A stretch of 64,000 bases of DNA from Phylloscopus collybita (taxonomy: Eukaryota > Chordata > Aves > Passeriformes > Phylloscopidae): positions 13,285,501 through 13,349,500 of the forward strand of contig JAJNNQ010000130.1 in NCBI GenBank assembly GCA_027886175.1. The letters run 5' to 3'. Positions 22,901-36,101 of the stretch are shown piece by piece. Each line of letters begins with the position of its first letter. Within the stretch, counting starts at the first letter, position 1. Under the pieces are notes generated by a model. That model was not told where the DNA came from. It worked only from the letters and a program-made list of their open reading frames with translations, and did no database searches. Made by a program: the position numbers and the translations under genes.

Positions 22901-25730
22901 ACACCTCCAAACCCACGGTTGGCTTTCAAGTGTTTAAATTCTTGTCCACTAAAAGATATTTCAAGAAGAAGAATAAAAAGATTTTGTATGAATTGTCATC
23001 AATTCAACTGTCATTTTTCTGAATATAAGAATAGAAAATAAATAAATTATTCTGAAAATAAATAGTCTTGGGTGATGGGGGGGAACTATGCAAGCTGTTC
23101 CTCTAGAAAACTAATTTTTCTGTCGACTTTTTAAATGACAATTTTTGACATATTCCTTAATGCTGATGACCATTTTTTTTTAGCAAGTGTAAAATGCCTC
23201 TTTCCAATTTCCTACAGTTTTCAAACCTTAAGTAATCTTCACATCGTATGTCCTGCTGTGAGAAGGCCCATGGATGGAGGACATGAGTACTAATCAGAGG
23301 GGATAGAAGAACTAAACAGTAACTTCCCTAGTATCAGTAGGGAACAGTAGCTTACTTTTGTATCAGGCTGTCATGTGCCAACAGCAGTACAGTTAACACA
23401 GGATCTGAACGCTTTTCCACCAAAGCAGCTTCAGTAAATTCATTTGTTTGATCCAGGTCACCCCCACAAGCCCTCCCTTAGCACAGCCTTAATCATGAGC
23501 TCCTAAACATCTTTAGGGGGCATCCAAATTTCCAGATTACAAGCTTTGGGATAGTTTCTGGCTGGTATGTTGTTCCAGCCTGGCTCTTTTTGCTAGATTT
23601 ACACTGTGTGTTTTCTGAAGTGTTTAGGAATCCCTCTGGGATACCGAGTGTTTCACAGACATGAGAATGTGCCATCCTCTCCACTGAATGTTGGCTTCAA
23701 AGTTAAGCACGCGTTGCTTTCTGTTCCCACTTTCACAAATGCCTGAGAAATGATACGAGGGAAAGCTATAATCTGTTTTAGTCATGAGGAAACCTTTATG
23801 TATGTTTAGCATTTTCATTAAAATAAGCACTAGCAAGGGTTTGCTTTTGTTTTTTAGCAAAACATTTGCCAGAAAAGAGTTTAGAAATGAAGATGACCTC
23901 AAGTTGTCATATAGCAAAAAAAAACCAAAAAAGCAACACAAATGTTTAGCTGTGTTTTCTGAGGGCATTGTATATAACAGAAAAGTGATAAATATTGTTT
24001 TATCTTTGCAAATTAACCATTAGTTTTGTCAATTGAAATTATTAATCTGCAGTCCTGTTTGATTCCAAATGTGACAAACAATTATTATGTTTCCATGTTA
24101 TTAACAGAATTCTGAATCCAGCTCAGTTAAGTCTCCTCAACTTTGTGGTTACTATTAAAAAACATGAATATTTATTTAAAAATCAGAATTTTTATTTAAG
24201 GAATAGTATAACTGAAACAAGACATATAATTTAAATGTGAACTTTAAAGAGTTATAATTGATTTGAATTATGTAGAAATTGACAATTTATTTATAAAACT
24301 AGTGCAAGAAAGAACAAATGAGAGAAAATTAAAGCAAAATGTAGTACTGTACTTGCAATAACATTGATAATAATGCTTATCGTCCTCTAAAGTATCAACC
24401 TCTAAATTTCTGTTCCATTATACCATTTTTTTAGTTCATTATTTTTGTTGAAGAGCTGCTTCAAAGCACTGGATTTCAATGCATAAACCTCTTGCCATGA
24501 AGAAATTAATGACCAATTATTTTCTTAATCTCTCCTTTGAAGAACTGCCAGCCAGCACTAGTTACAGTAAGGATTTTTCTACTGAGTTATTGGAGCTTTA
24601 GATTTTAACCTGTACTATAGATGATACCTTTATCTTCTAAGGTATCTTTTTGGTACTTGCCTAAGAGGAGGTCTGTTCTTCACAGCACGTGTGGAATAGC
24701 AGAACACCTGTTCTGCATAGAAGAAGACCTACTTTTTTTCTGCCTCATAATGGCAAATCAATTAAACCTTGATTAATGTTTGGCTCAGTGTCACATAAAT
24801 TTGTCTAAGAGCTGATGCTACGTAAGTTCAGATGGCTGGATGCCAACTCTGTTGAAACACTGCACTCAGTGCATCCCGTGCATCCCTTCTGAAACACAGG
24901 TTTGCTCCGTCTCGCTGCCAAAAACTGCTAACATGCAAGATGAAGACCTAGAAATATCCATCCTGTGTCTTCTGTTTGTTACCAAACACAGCTAAAAAGT
25001 CAACCAGAAATGTGATCACAGTGCAAATGCTAAGTTTCAATAATACAGTTTAGAATTTACACTCTGCTTGCTGCTCCTTTTATTTATGTGATAGCATAAA
25101 GAACACTGAAACTAGAAGATTGATAAAGCTGTCACATTCTTTCAAAATAAGAATTCTTGATACAGCTCAAATGCTTTGATTAAAAATTCCATAAGTTTGA
25201 GTCATTCAGATCGATTGTTTGACTTAAGTCATCTCTACAAGCAATCTATCTTCATACTCAGGCAAAGAATGGCTAATGCTGTGCTGAGCTTCCTTTCAAG
25301 AAAGTAATAAACTGACTTCTGATTATTTGGCAATGCCAACCAGAAAGGGTGTAATCACATAAAAATGTGGTTCTAAAGAATTTGCATGAGTCCCAGACAC
25401 ACAGAGGGAGACAGTGTACTAGAAATGCAGAAAAAGACAATAAAGTAGAGCACACAACAAACTACATGCTAAGAACTCAAATGTCCTTTTATAATACTGT
25501 GATAAGTAATCCTTCTTATCATGGACAAAGTATGTACAACATCTTTAAATGCACACCTTCCATCTTCTGATCACAACAAATGTGGAGTAACATTTCATTT
25601 ATTTAACTGACCACGGCTGCAGTAATATGTCCAAAAGCTCAACAACATAGAAAAAGCATTTCTATAATTATGAAGTCATTAAAAAGCAGCTAAAAATAGC
25701 AAGCAAAAAATGCACAGGCAATTTGTGATT

Positions 25731-25870
25731 AAAAAAAAATAACAAAACAAACAAACAAACAAACAAAAACCACCAAAAAAAAAAACCAAAACAGAAAAAA
25801 AACACAAAAAACCCCCCCAAACAAACAAAACAAAACAAAACAAACCCAAACAAACAAAAAAAAACCACCA
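25731..25870. repeat. A/C simple repeat, CAAA-type low-complexity tract
   Basis: About 140 bp of almost pure A and C, built of imperfect CAAA, CAAAA and ACC units including five consecutive AAAC-type steps near 25745-25765 and a C7 run near 25811. Minus-strand frames through it translate to phenylalanine/valine/cysteine-rich strings and are not genes. Confidence 0.9.
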
Positions 25871-28800
25871 AGCCAAACGAACTGACAAGGAGCCATTAGT
25901 ATCACTTTTGATGTATTTAATCGATATAGAGTGTGGGGTTTAACAATACTCATTGTGGTCAATAGCTCCACCCTGTGCTCTATAGAAATATGTGTTTGAT
26001 GTATTGTGAAGCTCAGTGTTTGATGTATTGTGCACTATTCAGTATTTATGGCAAAGCCATCTGTGTCACCTCTATCATTCAGCACTGGGCAAGATCCAGT
26101 TGCAGACAAATGCAAACTGTAATTAGAATGAGAAGCAAAGCACAATGGCAGGTATCTACAAAGTGACCAGATTTCTCAATTATTTCAGATTACTTTTCTC
26201 AAAATGTCTAAGAATTTTCATCAGTCTCCACATTTAGATTTTAATTAGATATGCAGCAGGCAATTAGACATTTATTTCTAATGCTGTTAGAATTGTTTGC
26301 TGGCTCTGTCTTCTCAAAAAGCCAAAATAGCTGACAATGGCTAATGACTACATATATCATGTGAAAAAGGATATGCAGACATAATTACTGCTGCAATCTC
26401 ATCAGAGCAGCCAAGTCTAATTAAGTGTCAAACTAGAGTTACAGAAGGGTTGTGAAACTTTCCCTCAAAAATGACAACTCAGCTGTGGTGACACATAGAC
26501 AATAAAACAACCTCAAGAGCAAGAGAAACATAACTTTTATGTAGGTTTGTGAGTAATTTTATGGAAAAGACACTCTTCATAAAGACATTATTCATAATAT
26601 ATTATTAACATTAAAACAAAATTGCAATGTTCAACCTGTAGTCAAGAAAGAAAATAATTTTAATACTCCCACTTTCATTAACAAGTCCTTAAAGTTGTTA
26701 ATAACTTCTTAAATTGTTCTTCTCTCCAAATCAAACATAGGAAACTCTCATAAACCTTCTCTCTCTTCCACTTCTAATTATTACATTTTTATTTACTAGT
26801 ATATCCTAATAATGAGCATGTTAGTTATTATTAAACTGATCCTTAAAGCACGAATGTTCTGTATTGTTTGTAGGCACAAACAAACCACATGAAAGAGGGT
26901 AGTGTGTTAGATGTTCAGAAAAAAAAGATGGGAAGGAAATAATATTGTTGGCCTGTCAACCTGCTAGTTTTCAAACAGCTTTCCTCATTCTATGATGCTC
27001 TCAGACAGAGCTTTCAATTTCTCATAAAAACCTTAACAGAGTCAAAAGCCCCGTTTTTACCTAGCCTTATAGTGTGTGCTATGAAAAGTCTGGTTCTCAA
27101 GAATAGAAGATGTAAAGATGACACATTTTATATTCTATTTATCATCCTGCACATATACACTGGCATTCTTCATAATTTCCTCTTTAACGCAGCAATGACT
27201 TTTCCTCATTTGAGAAACATCCCCTAGAAATAAAAGGCAATCACTGTGGCTCTATCACATCCCATTATTTCTAGAAGTGGCTGCCCATCTCTAGTTAGAT
27301 GGATTTGATGGATTCTTCTTTTACTTCTTCCACAGAGCTCTGTCATTTCCATGATATTTGTGTTTAATAATAGTGATCCTTTTTTAATTTAAAAATGTAA
27401 TTGTGTTTCAAGTCAATTCCTGCTACACTACTTATCATGTAGAGCAACACTGCTATGCTAATGCTTGCTGTGGTAACAATACAGAATTTGCTCAGATTTT
27501 ACTATTAGGAGACACTAAACTCTTCATGTGTGGCATGCTAATCTTGTTCTAATTCTTCATCCATCTCTTTTGAACCTTCCTCCCTTCCTCACCCTAAATA
27601 AGCTGACAATCTCATGCCATTGAATATTATCACAGTTCCTAGAACTGTTCAGTATGTACTTCATCTTGCTTAAGGAATCCTGCTAATAATACAAATATGT
27701 ACATGGAATATCTTAAACTGACTGGCAGCCAGTCATCTTTTCCTCAGCCAAGACAACTATTTAGTGTTTTAATATCTTCTATTAAAAATGCAAGAAAGAA
27801 GGCAGGAGTTTAACACCACCTCTAACCCAATCACAGTTCTGGTTTTCCTTCCTACTCACAAGAAATGGTGTCTCTGCTATGCTCTAATCAAACACCATCC
27901 AGACAAGGGAAGGAAATACCAGGCTTACTTAAAGAAATTACAAACAAATCTTGGGTTTTTCAGTATGATATTTTTGGAGTTTGTTTGTAGGTTTGTTTGT
28001 GTTTGTTTTGGTGGAGTTGTCATTTTGGATTACTTTTGTGATCTTTTGCTTCGTCATGCCATCAGTTTGAAAGGGAAGACATGACAGAAACACTGGCATA
28101 ATGCAGCTCATTCCTACTGGTGATCTGAATTCAGGTATTTGAGATTTGAACTTTTCACATAATAACTTTGCTGCCCTCATAGAATGCTGCTTACCTGCAA
28201 AAGCAGATAGGCTGTTAAACTATTTTATCTCTTCCCTATAAAAAAATCCATGAAAATCACTTTGACTTTTTATTCAAAACAGCTCATTCAAAGTACAGTC
28301 AGTGCTACACTGTATTGAAAACAATCCTTCATCACAGAGTCTGACTTGAAGAATCAATGTGTGCATCCTACAATAGCCTGATTATCTGCTGAGATAAGGG
28401 CATGCATCATCCCATCCTCTCCACTCTTACTGAAAATGGCATCCCTGTGCTTGAGCTGAACTGCCAAGCAGGGCAGTCAGAGATGTGGGCCAGATGATGC
28501 CCCAAAATCTAGTATTAGCAGAGAGAAAGATTGAATGAAGGACTTAAAAAGAGAGGAGTGCAAGGTGAGGTAATAATGCACTGTTTATGCACTTGCATTG
28601 AATAAATTTATTTGCTTTCCTAAAACTTTTATTTATAAAAAGGGAGCATGAGCAGATTTTGAGAAAACTTCAGGAGAGGATGTGTAATTCCTCAGCTTAT
28701 GTGGGCTAGAAGATACACTACTTCACAGAAAAAGAGCTTTAATTACCACTGAAATTAAACAATACCCAACAAAAGCCAAAGAAAAGTTCTCTTTAAGCAT

Positions 28801-30120
28801 AAGCACTGTTTATATCCTGCATTATGGCTTCTCTTTTCCTCTATGCATGCCTTATTTTCCTACTGATGCCATTCATTTAATTTTGGGATATCACTCACAT
28901 GAGTAGAGTAAATTCTAGGAGCTCTGAAGATTATGAGAACATATTCATACTCACATATGAGAACAGAACTTGTCTGTAAAATCACAGAACTGCAGCAAAG
29001 AATTTACTGTCTAAATGGTTTTTCAGGCTTTTGTCTCAATGGTGCTTTGTCCATTCAAGCAAGCCTCCAATGCTAGCCACAGTAAAACTGTGAAACACCA
29101 CTGTGAAATAAAAATAAATTGGAAAGAAAATAAGCTATTGAAGTGACACTCATATTTCAAAGGCATTGTCTTTGAGGATGAGAAATAAATTTCGAGAATT
29201 TTCCAGTCGTTTTAAAAACTCCAGTGATCTAAAAAAATAAAATATCCCAGATAACTATATGTCTCTATATATCCAAATAAATGAAAATAAATCTATAAAT
29301 TTTCTATAACGCTTATCATAAAATAATTTTCAGAATCACCCAAATAACTTATGAAATTCACTTGTAGAAGGGGCTTCTAAAAGGACCTTAAAAAAACCAG
29401 AGGACTAATGTTTCTCATTGTCTCTGTATATGACAAATAAACTCCTTAAAATATATTGCTGTAAAAGTCTTGCTAGAGTGAAATGTTAACAGTGTCAAAT
29501 CTTTGTAACTGTTCCTTATACTTGGTGCAACACTCAGCACCCTTGCTGTCACCAGCTGCTCCACAGATATTTAAGAGCAAAATCCAAAACCATGAAGACC
29601 ATTTTTCCCATTATAGAGGGTACAATTAAAAGTGAATCTCCAGTTTTAAGTTCATATTTTGGGGCTTTTAAGTAACAACATACAAAACTCAGATATCACT
29701 ATGTCACAAAGACAAAAAGTCATCTCTATACAAATGCTATTTTGAGCAATGCATACTGGAATTGAGTCAAATATTTAACACACTACTAACCTCCCAGATT
29801 CAAAATTATTATCTGCAATACTTTGTAAACAATGCAGGAAGGTTAAGCATAAGAATTAACTAAACTGCAGTGAGAAGATGGCCCTTTCAAATAAGGTAAA
29901 AGCATGAAAGACTACAATGAAAAGTAGAAAAGATATACTGAATATAAACATTTTGTACCACATGGTCAGCAGAAATTCATTGCACCTGTAAAACGTAATA
30001 AGGTCTAATATATTATGAGAAGCAGACAGCCTCAGAGAGACTGTCTTCCTCTTATGTTTTCCTTGCTGGTTTTCCATCCACATTTTTTTAACACCTAGGA
30101 ACCCCTTATTAAAAATTCCA

Positions 30121-30231
30121 TGGTTTTTTGCTTTTTTGGTTGGTTTTTTTGTTTGGTTGGTTTTGGGGTTTTCTTTTAGTGGTGTTTTGGGTTTTGTTTG
30201 TTGTGGTTTTTTTTGGTTTTGGGTTTTTTTT
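30121..30231. repeat. G/T simple repeat, GTTTT/GGTTT-type tract
   Basis: Roughly 110 bp of nearly pure G and T with imperfect GGTTTT, GTTTG and GGTTGG units. It is compositionally the complement of the A/C tract at 25731-25870. The minus-strand 127-codon frame at 29856-30239 starts in this tract and is therefore unconvincing as a gene. Confidence 0.88.
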
Positions 30232-33200
30232 AGCAACAACGTACTTTTTTTACAAATTTAGGTTCTTAATATGTCTGTCAAATGCTGTCAGACAAATCTA
30301 GCTCGCAAAGCATCAGAGAGGCCTGAGCTGCTGATTGTTCAAATTTGGATCACAAATTTAGAATCTGCCTTGTCATTATTATCTACTTGCAGCAGACAAA
30401 TGTCTCAATACAAAAGAGATTAATAAGTCTGGGGGCTTGTGAGAGAATCAAGTCTCATAGTACAAATACAATATTTATTTTAGAAAATTCAATAACTATT
30501 CAGGGTCTCTGCAAACATATTGAAAGTTTTGCTCCACTAATATGATCCATTAGATGATAAAGTTTTCATCTTTCTTCATACACAGCCTTACACCTGTAGA
30601 GAAACTTCTTCAAGTCTATAAACAAAAATTTACTTTAACAAACTTATTCTTAAGGGTTCTGTGACAGAGTTCCATTTGGATTGCTTCTTTCAGAGAGAGG
30701 ATTGTTTCATTTTTTTCTCACCCGAATACAGAGAGAAAGGCAATTATTCATGAAGGAAGGAATACCAGTGTCACTGATTTTATTACAAAAAGAATTAAAA
30801 TAGATCAAAGTCTATCCTACTAAGAAAAACCAGGTTTGCTAGATGTACTTTATCATCTTGAAAAAGATGGGGTTTGCCAATTTCATGAAATTATGGCCAG
30901 ATGCAAGAAACTATATAAATCCAAAATACCTTGATTAAAAAAACAGAAAACAGAAAAAAAAAATCTGAAGTCTCTGCTTGTCTGGTAGTATCTGGTGACA
31001 CGTTAACTGAGTAAGAAATTTATACATCTGAGAGGTTTGGGATCAGAAGAATGAAGGGGGTTTAAAGGGAATTATTAAAATTTGTCACATTTACATTACT
31101 GTGAGGAAACTTAACTCAGCCTTTGAAAGCATTTCAGTATTTGGCGAAAACCAGACCCTGAAATAGAGCAATACATTCTCTTCTGTCACTCGGTGCCTCT
31201 CCAATTACCAAGCTTCAATCCACTTCTCAGAGGAGCAAGAAACATGAAAGACAGCTTTGTGAATGACTGATTAACATGGAAAAGATCATTTCTCCAAGAT
31301 TACATTGTATTCCTAACAAGACCAAAAGTGTGCACTAAATTATTATTATGATAATTAACTTTGGCAGACTTTGTCTTATTGTTAAAAAGCAGTAATAAGG
31401 TACCTTAAGAGGCAGAATAATTACACTTAACTGCTGTAATTAGTAAGATAATTCTCAGGTAAAAATGATTCATAACTAAGGAATTATGCAACTCTTGCCA
31501 TTTAAATTCTGACTGCAATGCTTTCATATAATTTAAATCAAGCATTGTTAGTATTTCTGAACCTTTACTTCAATAAGGCAAGAGAAAAAAATTGGTCCAG
31601 GCAGGAGACCATTTCATTTCTGCATCAATGGACTGGAATGTCTGAAACTGAATATCAGAAGATGCATATATAATCCAAATGAGGGAAAAGAAGGGAGAAG
31701 AGAGCAGAGTTTAATATTTGTGCACACAACATTTGTGGTATTAGTAGGTGCCATTCCAAAATCCTTCTTCACTTTATTAATTTTTGTATCTCACCACAGG
31801 ATCAAAAAAAACCCTCCAAAATTTCACAGAAAGATTTGACGTTTTTTATTTTTAAAGATTTTTTGCCAAAATTTGTGATTTCATATAATTTAAAGTGAAT
31901 TTCTTTAACTGCTTTTCAGATCTATTTGTCCAGTGACCTACACTGCTGTTTCTGGTGATCTTGAGAAAACCAAAAAACTAGTGATTTCAGTCATGTTTTA
32001 TGATAAATGCTCCATAACAGTAATAAAAATATATTGTATATAGATATTGCATATATATAGACTACTTGTATATTACTACCAGTACTCCTAGGTGACAGCA
32101 CACAGCTCTCATGTCCTTAATACACAGGAAGGCATATAGGTCATCACTTTTCCAAAGGTTAATACACAAACACCATAAAGAGGCAGCAGTGAGAACGAGA
32201 AGAGGCCTTGACACTGCACAAGCACTTCTCAGCAACAGGTGAAATGTTGGTGTGTTATCAGCACTATTCTGGTCACAGAGGAACAGAGGAAAGTAAGGAC
32301 ATGGGCACTACTTAGAAGAAAAAGACAATATTGTGCAGATATAAGATAGAAGCTTGCTTATCAAAGGAGGATTCAAGTTGTGTCTTCTGCTCTCTGTCTC
32401 AGCTGAAAGGCCAATTTTCTCAATGGCCTAGTGTTCCCTTTTCTAAGATTTATCATCAGTCTCTGGTATTCTACAATCCACTTGTGTTATTTTTACAACT
32501 GAATTCCCCAGTTAAGGTTCTGACTCTTCAAGAACAAAATCTCAGCATACACACCAGAAAATGAGTATTTCAGTTCCTTTTTACAGGACCAGACAAGGAG
32601 GTTCCATGCTAGTGTCTCAGCACTCCTTTTGGCTTTAAAAGGAACAGTTACATTCTCAGTGTTCAACCCTACAAAAATCTAACATCCAGATCTTGTGATC
32701 CTACCTGAATCTACCAGTGATAAGCAGTGTTACTGATATGATAATTCCTCTTATTTAAACTTTTTTTTACCTCATTAAACATCCTTAAGAATCAATAAAT
32801 ACTTTGAGAGATAAAATAAACCAACTGTTACATGATAAATGAAGCAGGTTCTTATAAAGATGATAAAAGTTTAAAAGCCATAAAGGGTTCTCTACTGGTG
32901 CTAATTTTACTACTTGAATGAAATTAATAAGACTCTCCATAAAACAGCAGGAGATCCTTAGATTACATGAGTAATCAGCAAGAAAATTTATTGTGGATTC
33001 ATGAAGCACTAAGTGTTTGTGTAATGTATGCAAAAGTGGTACTTTATTCTCTGCAGTGAACAATTCTGAGTCCTTATAATAGAAAAATATTTAATAGCTT
33101 GAAAACTCTTGAGGCATAGTTTTAAAAAGTTGCTCAACTGTGATTAATTCAACTCATGACAAACTAGTAATGCAAGGTCTGCCTTATTTTAATATTCAGT

Positions 33201-34103
33201 ATGAGCCATTATTAAAATAACTACTTAAGGTTAAACAATGGATACAATGAAAATCCAACTTGATGTCTAGGAATGTAAGTGTTAGGAGAGTGACATTCAC
33301 AAACTGGGTAGTGCATCTCAAAGGCTAAACTAATTCTTCACCTTGGCTGCTGTATGGATCGCATATTTATTTACATGACTAGTTGCTCCTGCAAACTTCA
33401 TGTTTTATGAACCATTTCAGATGAAAAAGTTCCCATAGAGGAAATTCTGTCACATTTGTGCTATCAAATTCTCAGTAAATTATGCCCTCCAAGGAAGCAT
33501 AGAGCCAAACTTTAATATTTCTTTTCAAAAATCTTTTATTGCAATCTACCATGGAATCATGAGTTTGTGTTCAATACTTTACATTTAATATTTATTGATT
33601 GCTGCAATTAATTGCTTTTGGTTTGAAGCTTGAGGCTTAATTAAGTAGACTAAAAGTGTCCGTACACTGAGGCTGTTCAACTGACTGACAAATGAAACTA
33701 AATAATGCTTCACCATGACTAGTTATTCATGTTCCGTCAATGAAACAAGCAAGGGGAATGCATGGGTCAGGGAAGTAGTAATAATAATAAAATACAGAGC
33801 CTTTTAATGTTTAGATTAGCTGCTCAGTACAGATTAACAGTAGTCAAAAGGACCCCAATTAATTCATGTTGCATTATGTGAAATCAGATAACTGATAACT
33901 GTACAGTGCTTAAAGACATCTCATGCCCTGACCAGAGGTGAGCAAACTCTGGCCAGCTTTAGAACCGGCTGAAAGGCACATGGCTGGGTCAGTACAGTGC
34001 TAAAACAAAGTAAACACATGCTACAGACAAGGCCACAATGCAAGCTGGACTGTGAAAATGTGTTCCCCATGCTTTTGAACTTAATCTGTGCCATATTCCA
34101 CAG

Positions 34104-34176
34104 GCCTATAGTTTGGGCAATGGCACCATACAGTGTGGATACATCGTGACTGCCCAGAAGAGGGTCTCTGTATCAA
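34104..34176 (+). other. Candidate coding exon (73 nt), low confidence
   Basis: The segment is preceded by 'ccatattccacag' (AG acceptor at 34102-34103) and followed by a perfect 5' splice consensus, CAA|GTAAGT, with GT at 34177. Of the three frames only the first is open throughout, reading AYSLGNGTIQCGYIVTAQKR then VSVS. The other two hit stops. The upstream polypyrimidine tract is weak, no partner exon was found, and I do not recognise the peptide. A 73-nt open stretch is not rare by chance. This could equally be an exon of a long noncoding RNA or a coincidence. Confidence 0.2.
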
Positions 34177-34920
34177 GTAAGTAATTTGGGGACTGATCTA
34201 CACTGTGACCTTTGGAACTGTTCACCCCTTTACAGGACTCAAACCCAATAATCTAAAACAGGTTTCTTTCTGCATTTACTGAGTAGAAAATATAAAAAAC
34301 AGGAAAATATGTATTTTTAGAGCTTTGGCACTTCTTAGGAATATTGTGTTAAAGCTTATGCAAAGAAAGATGCTGTGTTTGTCGAGGTCAATTGTTACAT
34401 CATCTTTGATGGCAACATAGCTTTGGGGAGGTGAGAAAACCTAGTCCAGAATATGAATTAAAATCCAGTTTCCCTGCTTAAAATACAAATAACACATTAA
34501 CAGATGTTATCCATTCTAACTTAGTAACATCTTAGATTTTTTCTGTGCAGGTTTTTCTAATCGTCATTTAAAAGTCTGGGCTTACACTGTTTCTAATTGG
34601 TTAACTTTAAACCACAAATGTTCACAAATTGTTCATCATTAACTAAAAGCCTTAAAGTGAAACTTAATTTATCAACATTGCAGGTTATCCATGAAGATGC
34701 TGCCAATCTCTTTTGGGTATCAATGTGATACTAGACCATCTTTTCCCGGGCTTTCAAAGCTTTCCCCTTCCTACGTGCAAGGGATTTTGTCATTTATCAG
34801 TTTCATTTCAAACTTCCATGCCTTTGCCCTTATCAAAAGACAACATTCAGCTACAAATGTCCCTAAGACACTTAATTTTGAAAAAAAGCTGATGGACTTG
34901 GCTCTCAAAGTATCACAATT

Positions 34921-35350
34921 TCACAGAGTCATAGAATATGCTGAGTTGGAAGGGACCCACAAGGATACTCGAGTCCAAGTCCTGGCCCTGCACAGGACCA
35001 GCCCAGGAGTCACACCCAGTGCCTGAGAGCATTGTTCAAACGCTTCTTGAACTCTGTCAGGCTGGTACTGTGACCTGAGGAGTTTGTTCAGTGCCCAAGC
35101 ACCCTCTAGGTGAAGAACCTTTTCCTAGTATCCAACCTAAACCTCCCCTGACACAGCTTCAGGTCATTCCCTCAGGTGATGACACTGTCACCACAGAGAA
35201 AAGATCAGTGCCTGTCCCTTCTCTTCCCCTCACAAGGAATTTGTAACTGCAAGTCTCCCCTCAGTTTCCTCTTCAGGCTGAACAGACCAAGTGACCTCAG
35301 CCACTCCTCATATGTCTTCCCCTCAAGGCCCTTGCTCAGAATTTTACAAA
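34921..35350 (-). mobile_element. CR1 LINE, 3' end fragment
   Basis: The plus strand begins 'tcacagagtcatagaatatg' then 'ctgagttggaagggaccc', the reverse complement of the CR1 3' terminus with its ATTCTATGA-type repeats. It continues through well-known CR1 3' phrases: 'cctggccctgcacaggacc', 'gtgaagaaccttttcctag', 'cctcccctgacacagcttca', 'cttcaggctgaacagaccaa', 'cagccactcctcatatg'. About 430 bp are recognisable before similarity fades near 35350, the usual 5' truncation of CR1 copies. It keeps no coding capacity. Overlapping short open frames (34691-35026, 35176-35409, 35205-35498, 35291-35686) are incidental. Confidence 0.93.
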
Positions 35351-36101
35351 TCTTTTTTACCAAGGATTGCTGTTTTCGTGATTCCTCTCCAAATGTCTTA
35401 CTGTGCTGAATATCTGCTTTTAAAATTACTTCAGCCTTTTTTTCCCTTCCCTCGACACACCAACACACACACATGTATCTATATGTGTATTTATACATCT
35501 TTAGGTTTACTGGGTCTTATCTGCTGCAGATCTCCTGTAATGCCTTCAGCCATTTTCTCCCTATGGGGGCAAATCAGCCTCATTGGCACTTCAGTTTACT
35601 ACTTAAGGACAAATAATAATCTTGTGTTCTGGGCAGAAAAAAGCAGACCATCTTCAGTAATAAAACACCATGTTTGCATTGTATAACACCTATAAAAATG
35701 GGTTACACAGAAAGGTAAGATTTAATAATTTGTAAAATATTTGTATTTTGGAGGAATATTTATGTTTTTCATATTCTCTGCAAATAGCAATACAAGGCAT
35801 GAATCATGCCCTTTAACGTATTTCTCTGAGTTTTGCTGAGGCTAGATCAGATGGAACATTTCATCAGAATCCTTGAAATCATGCAAACAAACATGAGCTA
35901 CTGCATTTTAAATATTAACTGCTAAAGCACCATGAAAACCTCAGTACTGGCAGATATGCTCTGACTCCTCTGTCAAAGCAGGGGCCCATGCTCTGCACAA
36001 GAGATGAATGTGAAATTCAGCTTTCATAGCTGACACACATATAGCAAAAAGCCTTACCATCATTAAATTTAATCCTGATGAAGAACACAGTAATTCCTAT
36101 G
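35351..36101. other. Unique sequence between CR1 and LTR copy B
   Basis: About 750 bp of AT-rich DNA with a short CA-rich stretch near 35455-35478. No gene, RNA or recognised repeat was seen. The last five bases (36097-36101, CTATG) are the target-site duplication of the following LTR. Confidence 0.5.

Larger units (their letters stand above)
19210..34920. other. Intergenic or intronic sequence with no supported gene
   Basis: Long AT-rich unique stretch. It holds a 19-A run at 20552-20570, an A/C-rich simple tract at 25731-25870, a G/T-rich tract at 30121-30231, a 17-bp direct repeat near 26000 and a few short palindromes. Blocks around 26200-26440, 31270-31560 and 33560-33760 have the balanced, ATTA-rich texture of vertebrate conserved noncoding elements, but conservation cannot be judged from one sequence. 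No gene is supported apart from the weak exon candidate at 34104-34176. Confidence 0.5.

Noticed and set aside
25668..25971. Three minus-strand frames rich in F, V, L and C resembling membrane proteins
   Set aside because: They are translations of an A/C simple repeat, and the hydrophobicity is a composition artefact.
29856..30239. 127-codon minus-strand frame with a K/P/T/N/Q-rich start
   Set aside because: The N-terminal third is the translated G/T simple repeat; the rest has no recognisable feature.
35176..35686. Frames of 77, 97 and 131 codons near 35.2-35.7 kb
   Set aside because: They overlap the CR1 3' end or its flank. CR1 3' regions are non-coding in this orientation.
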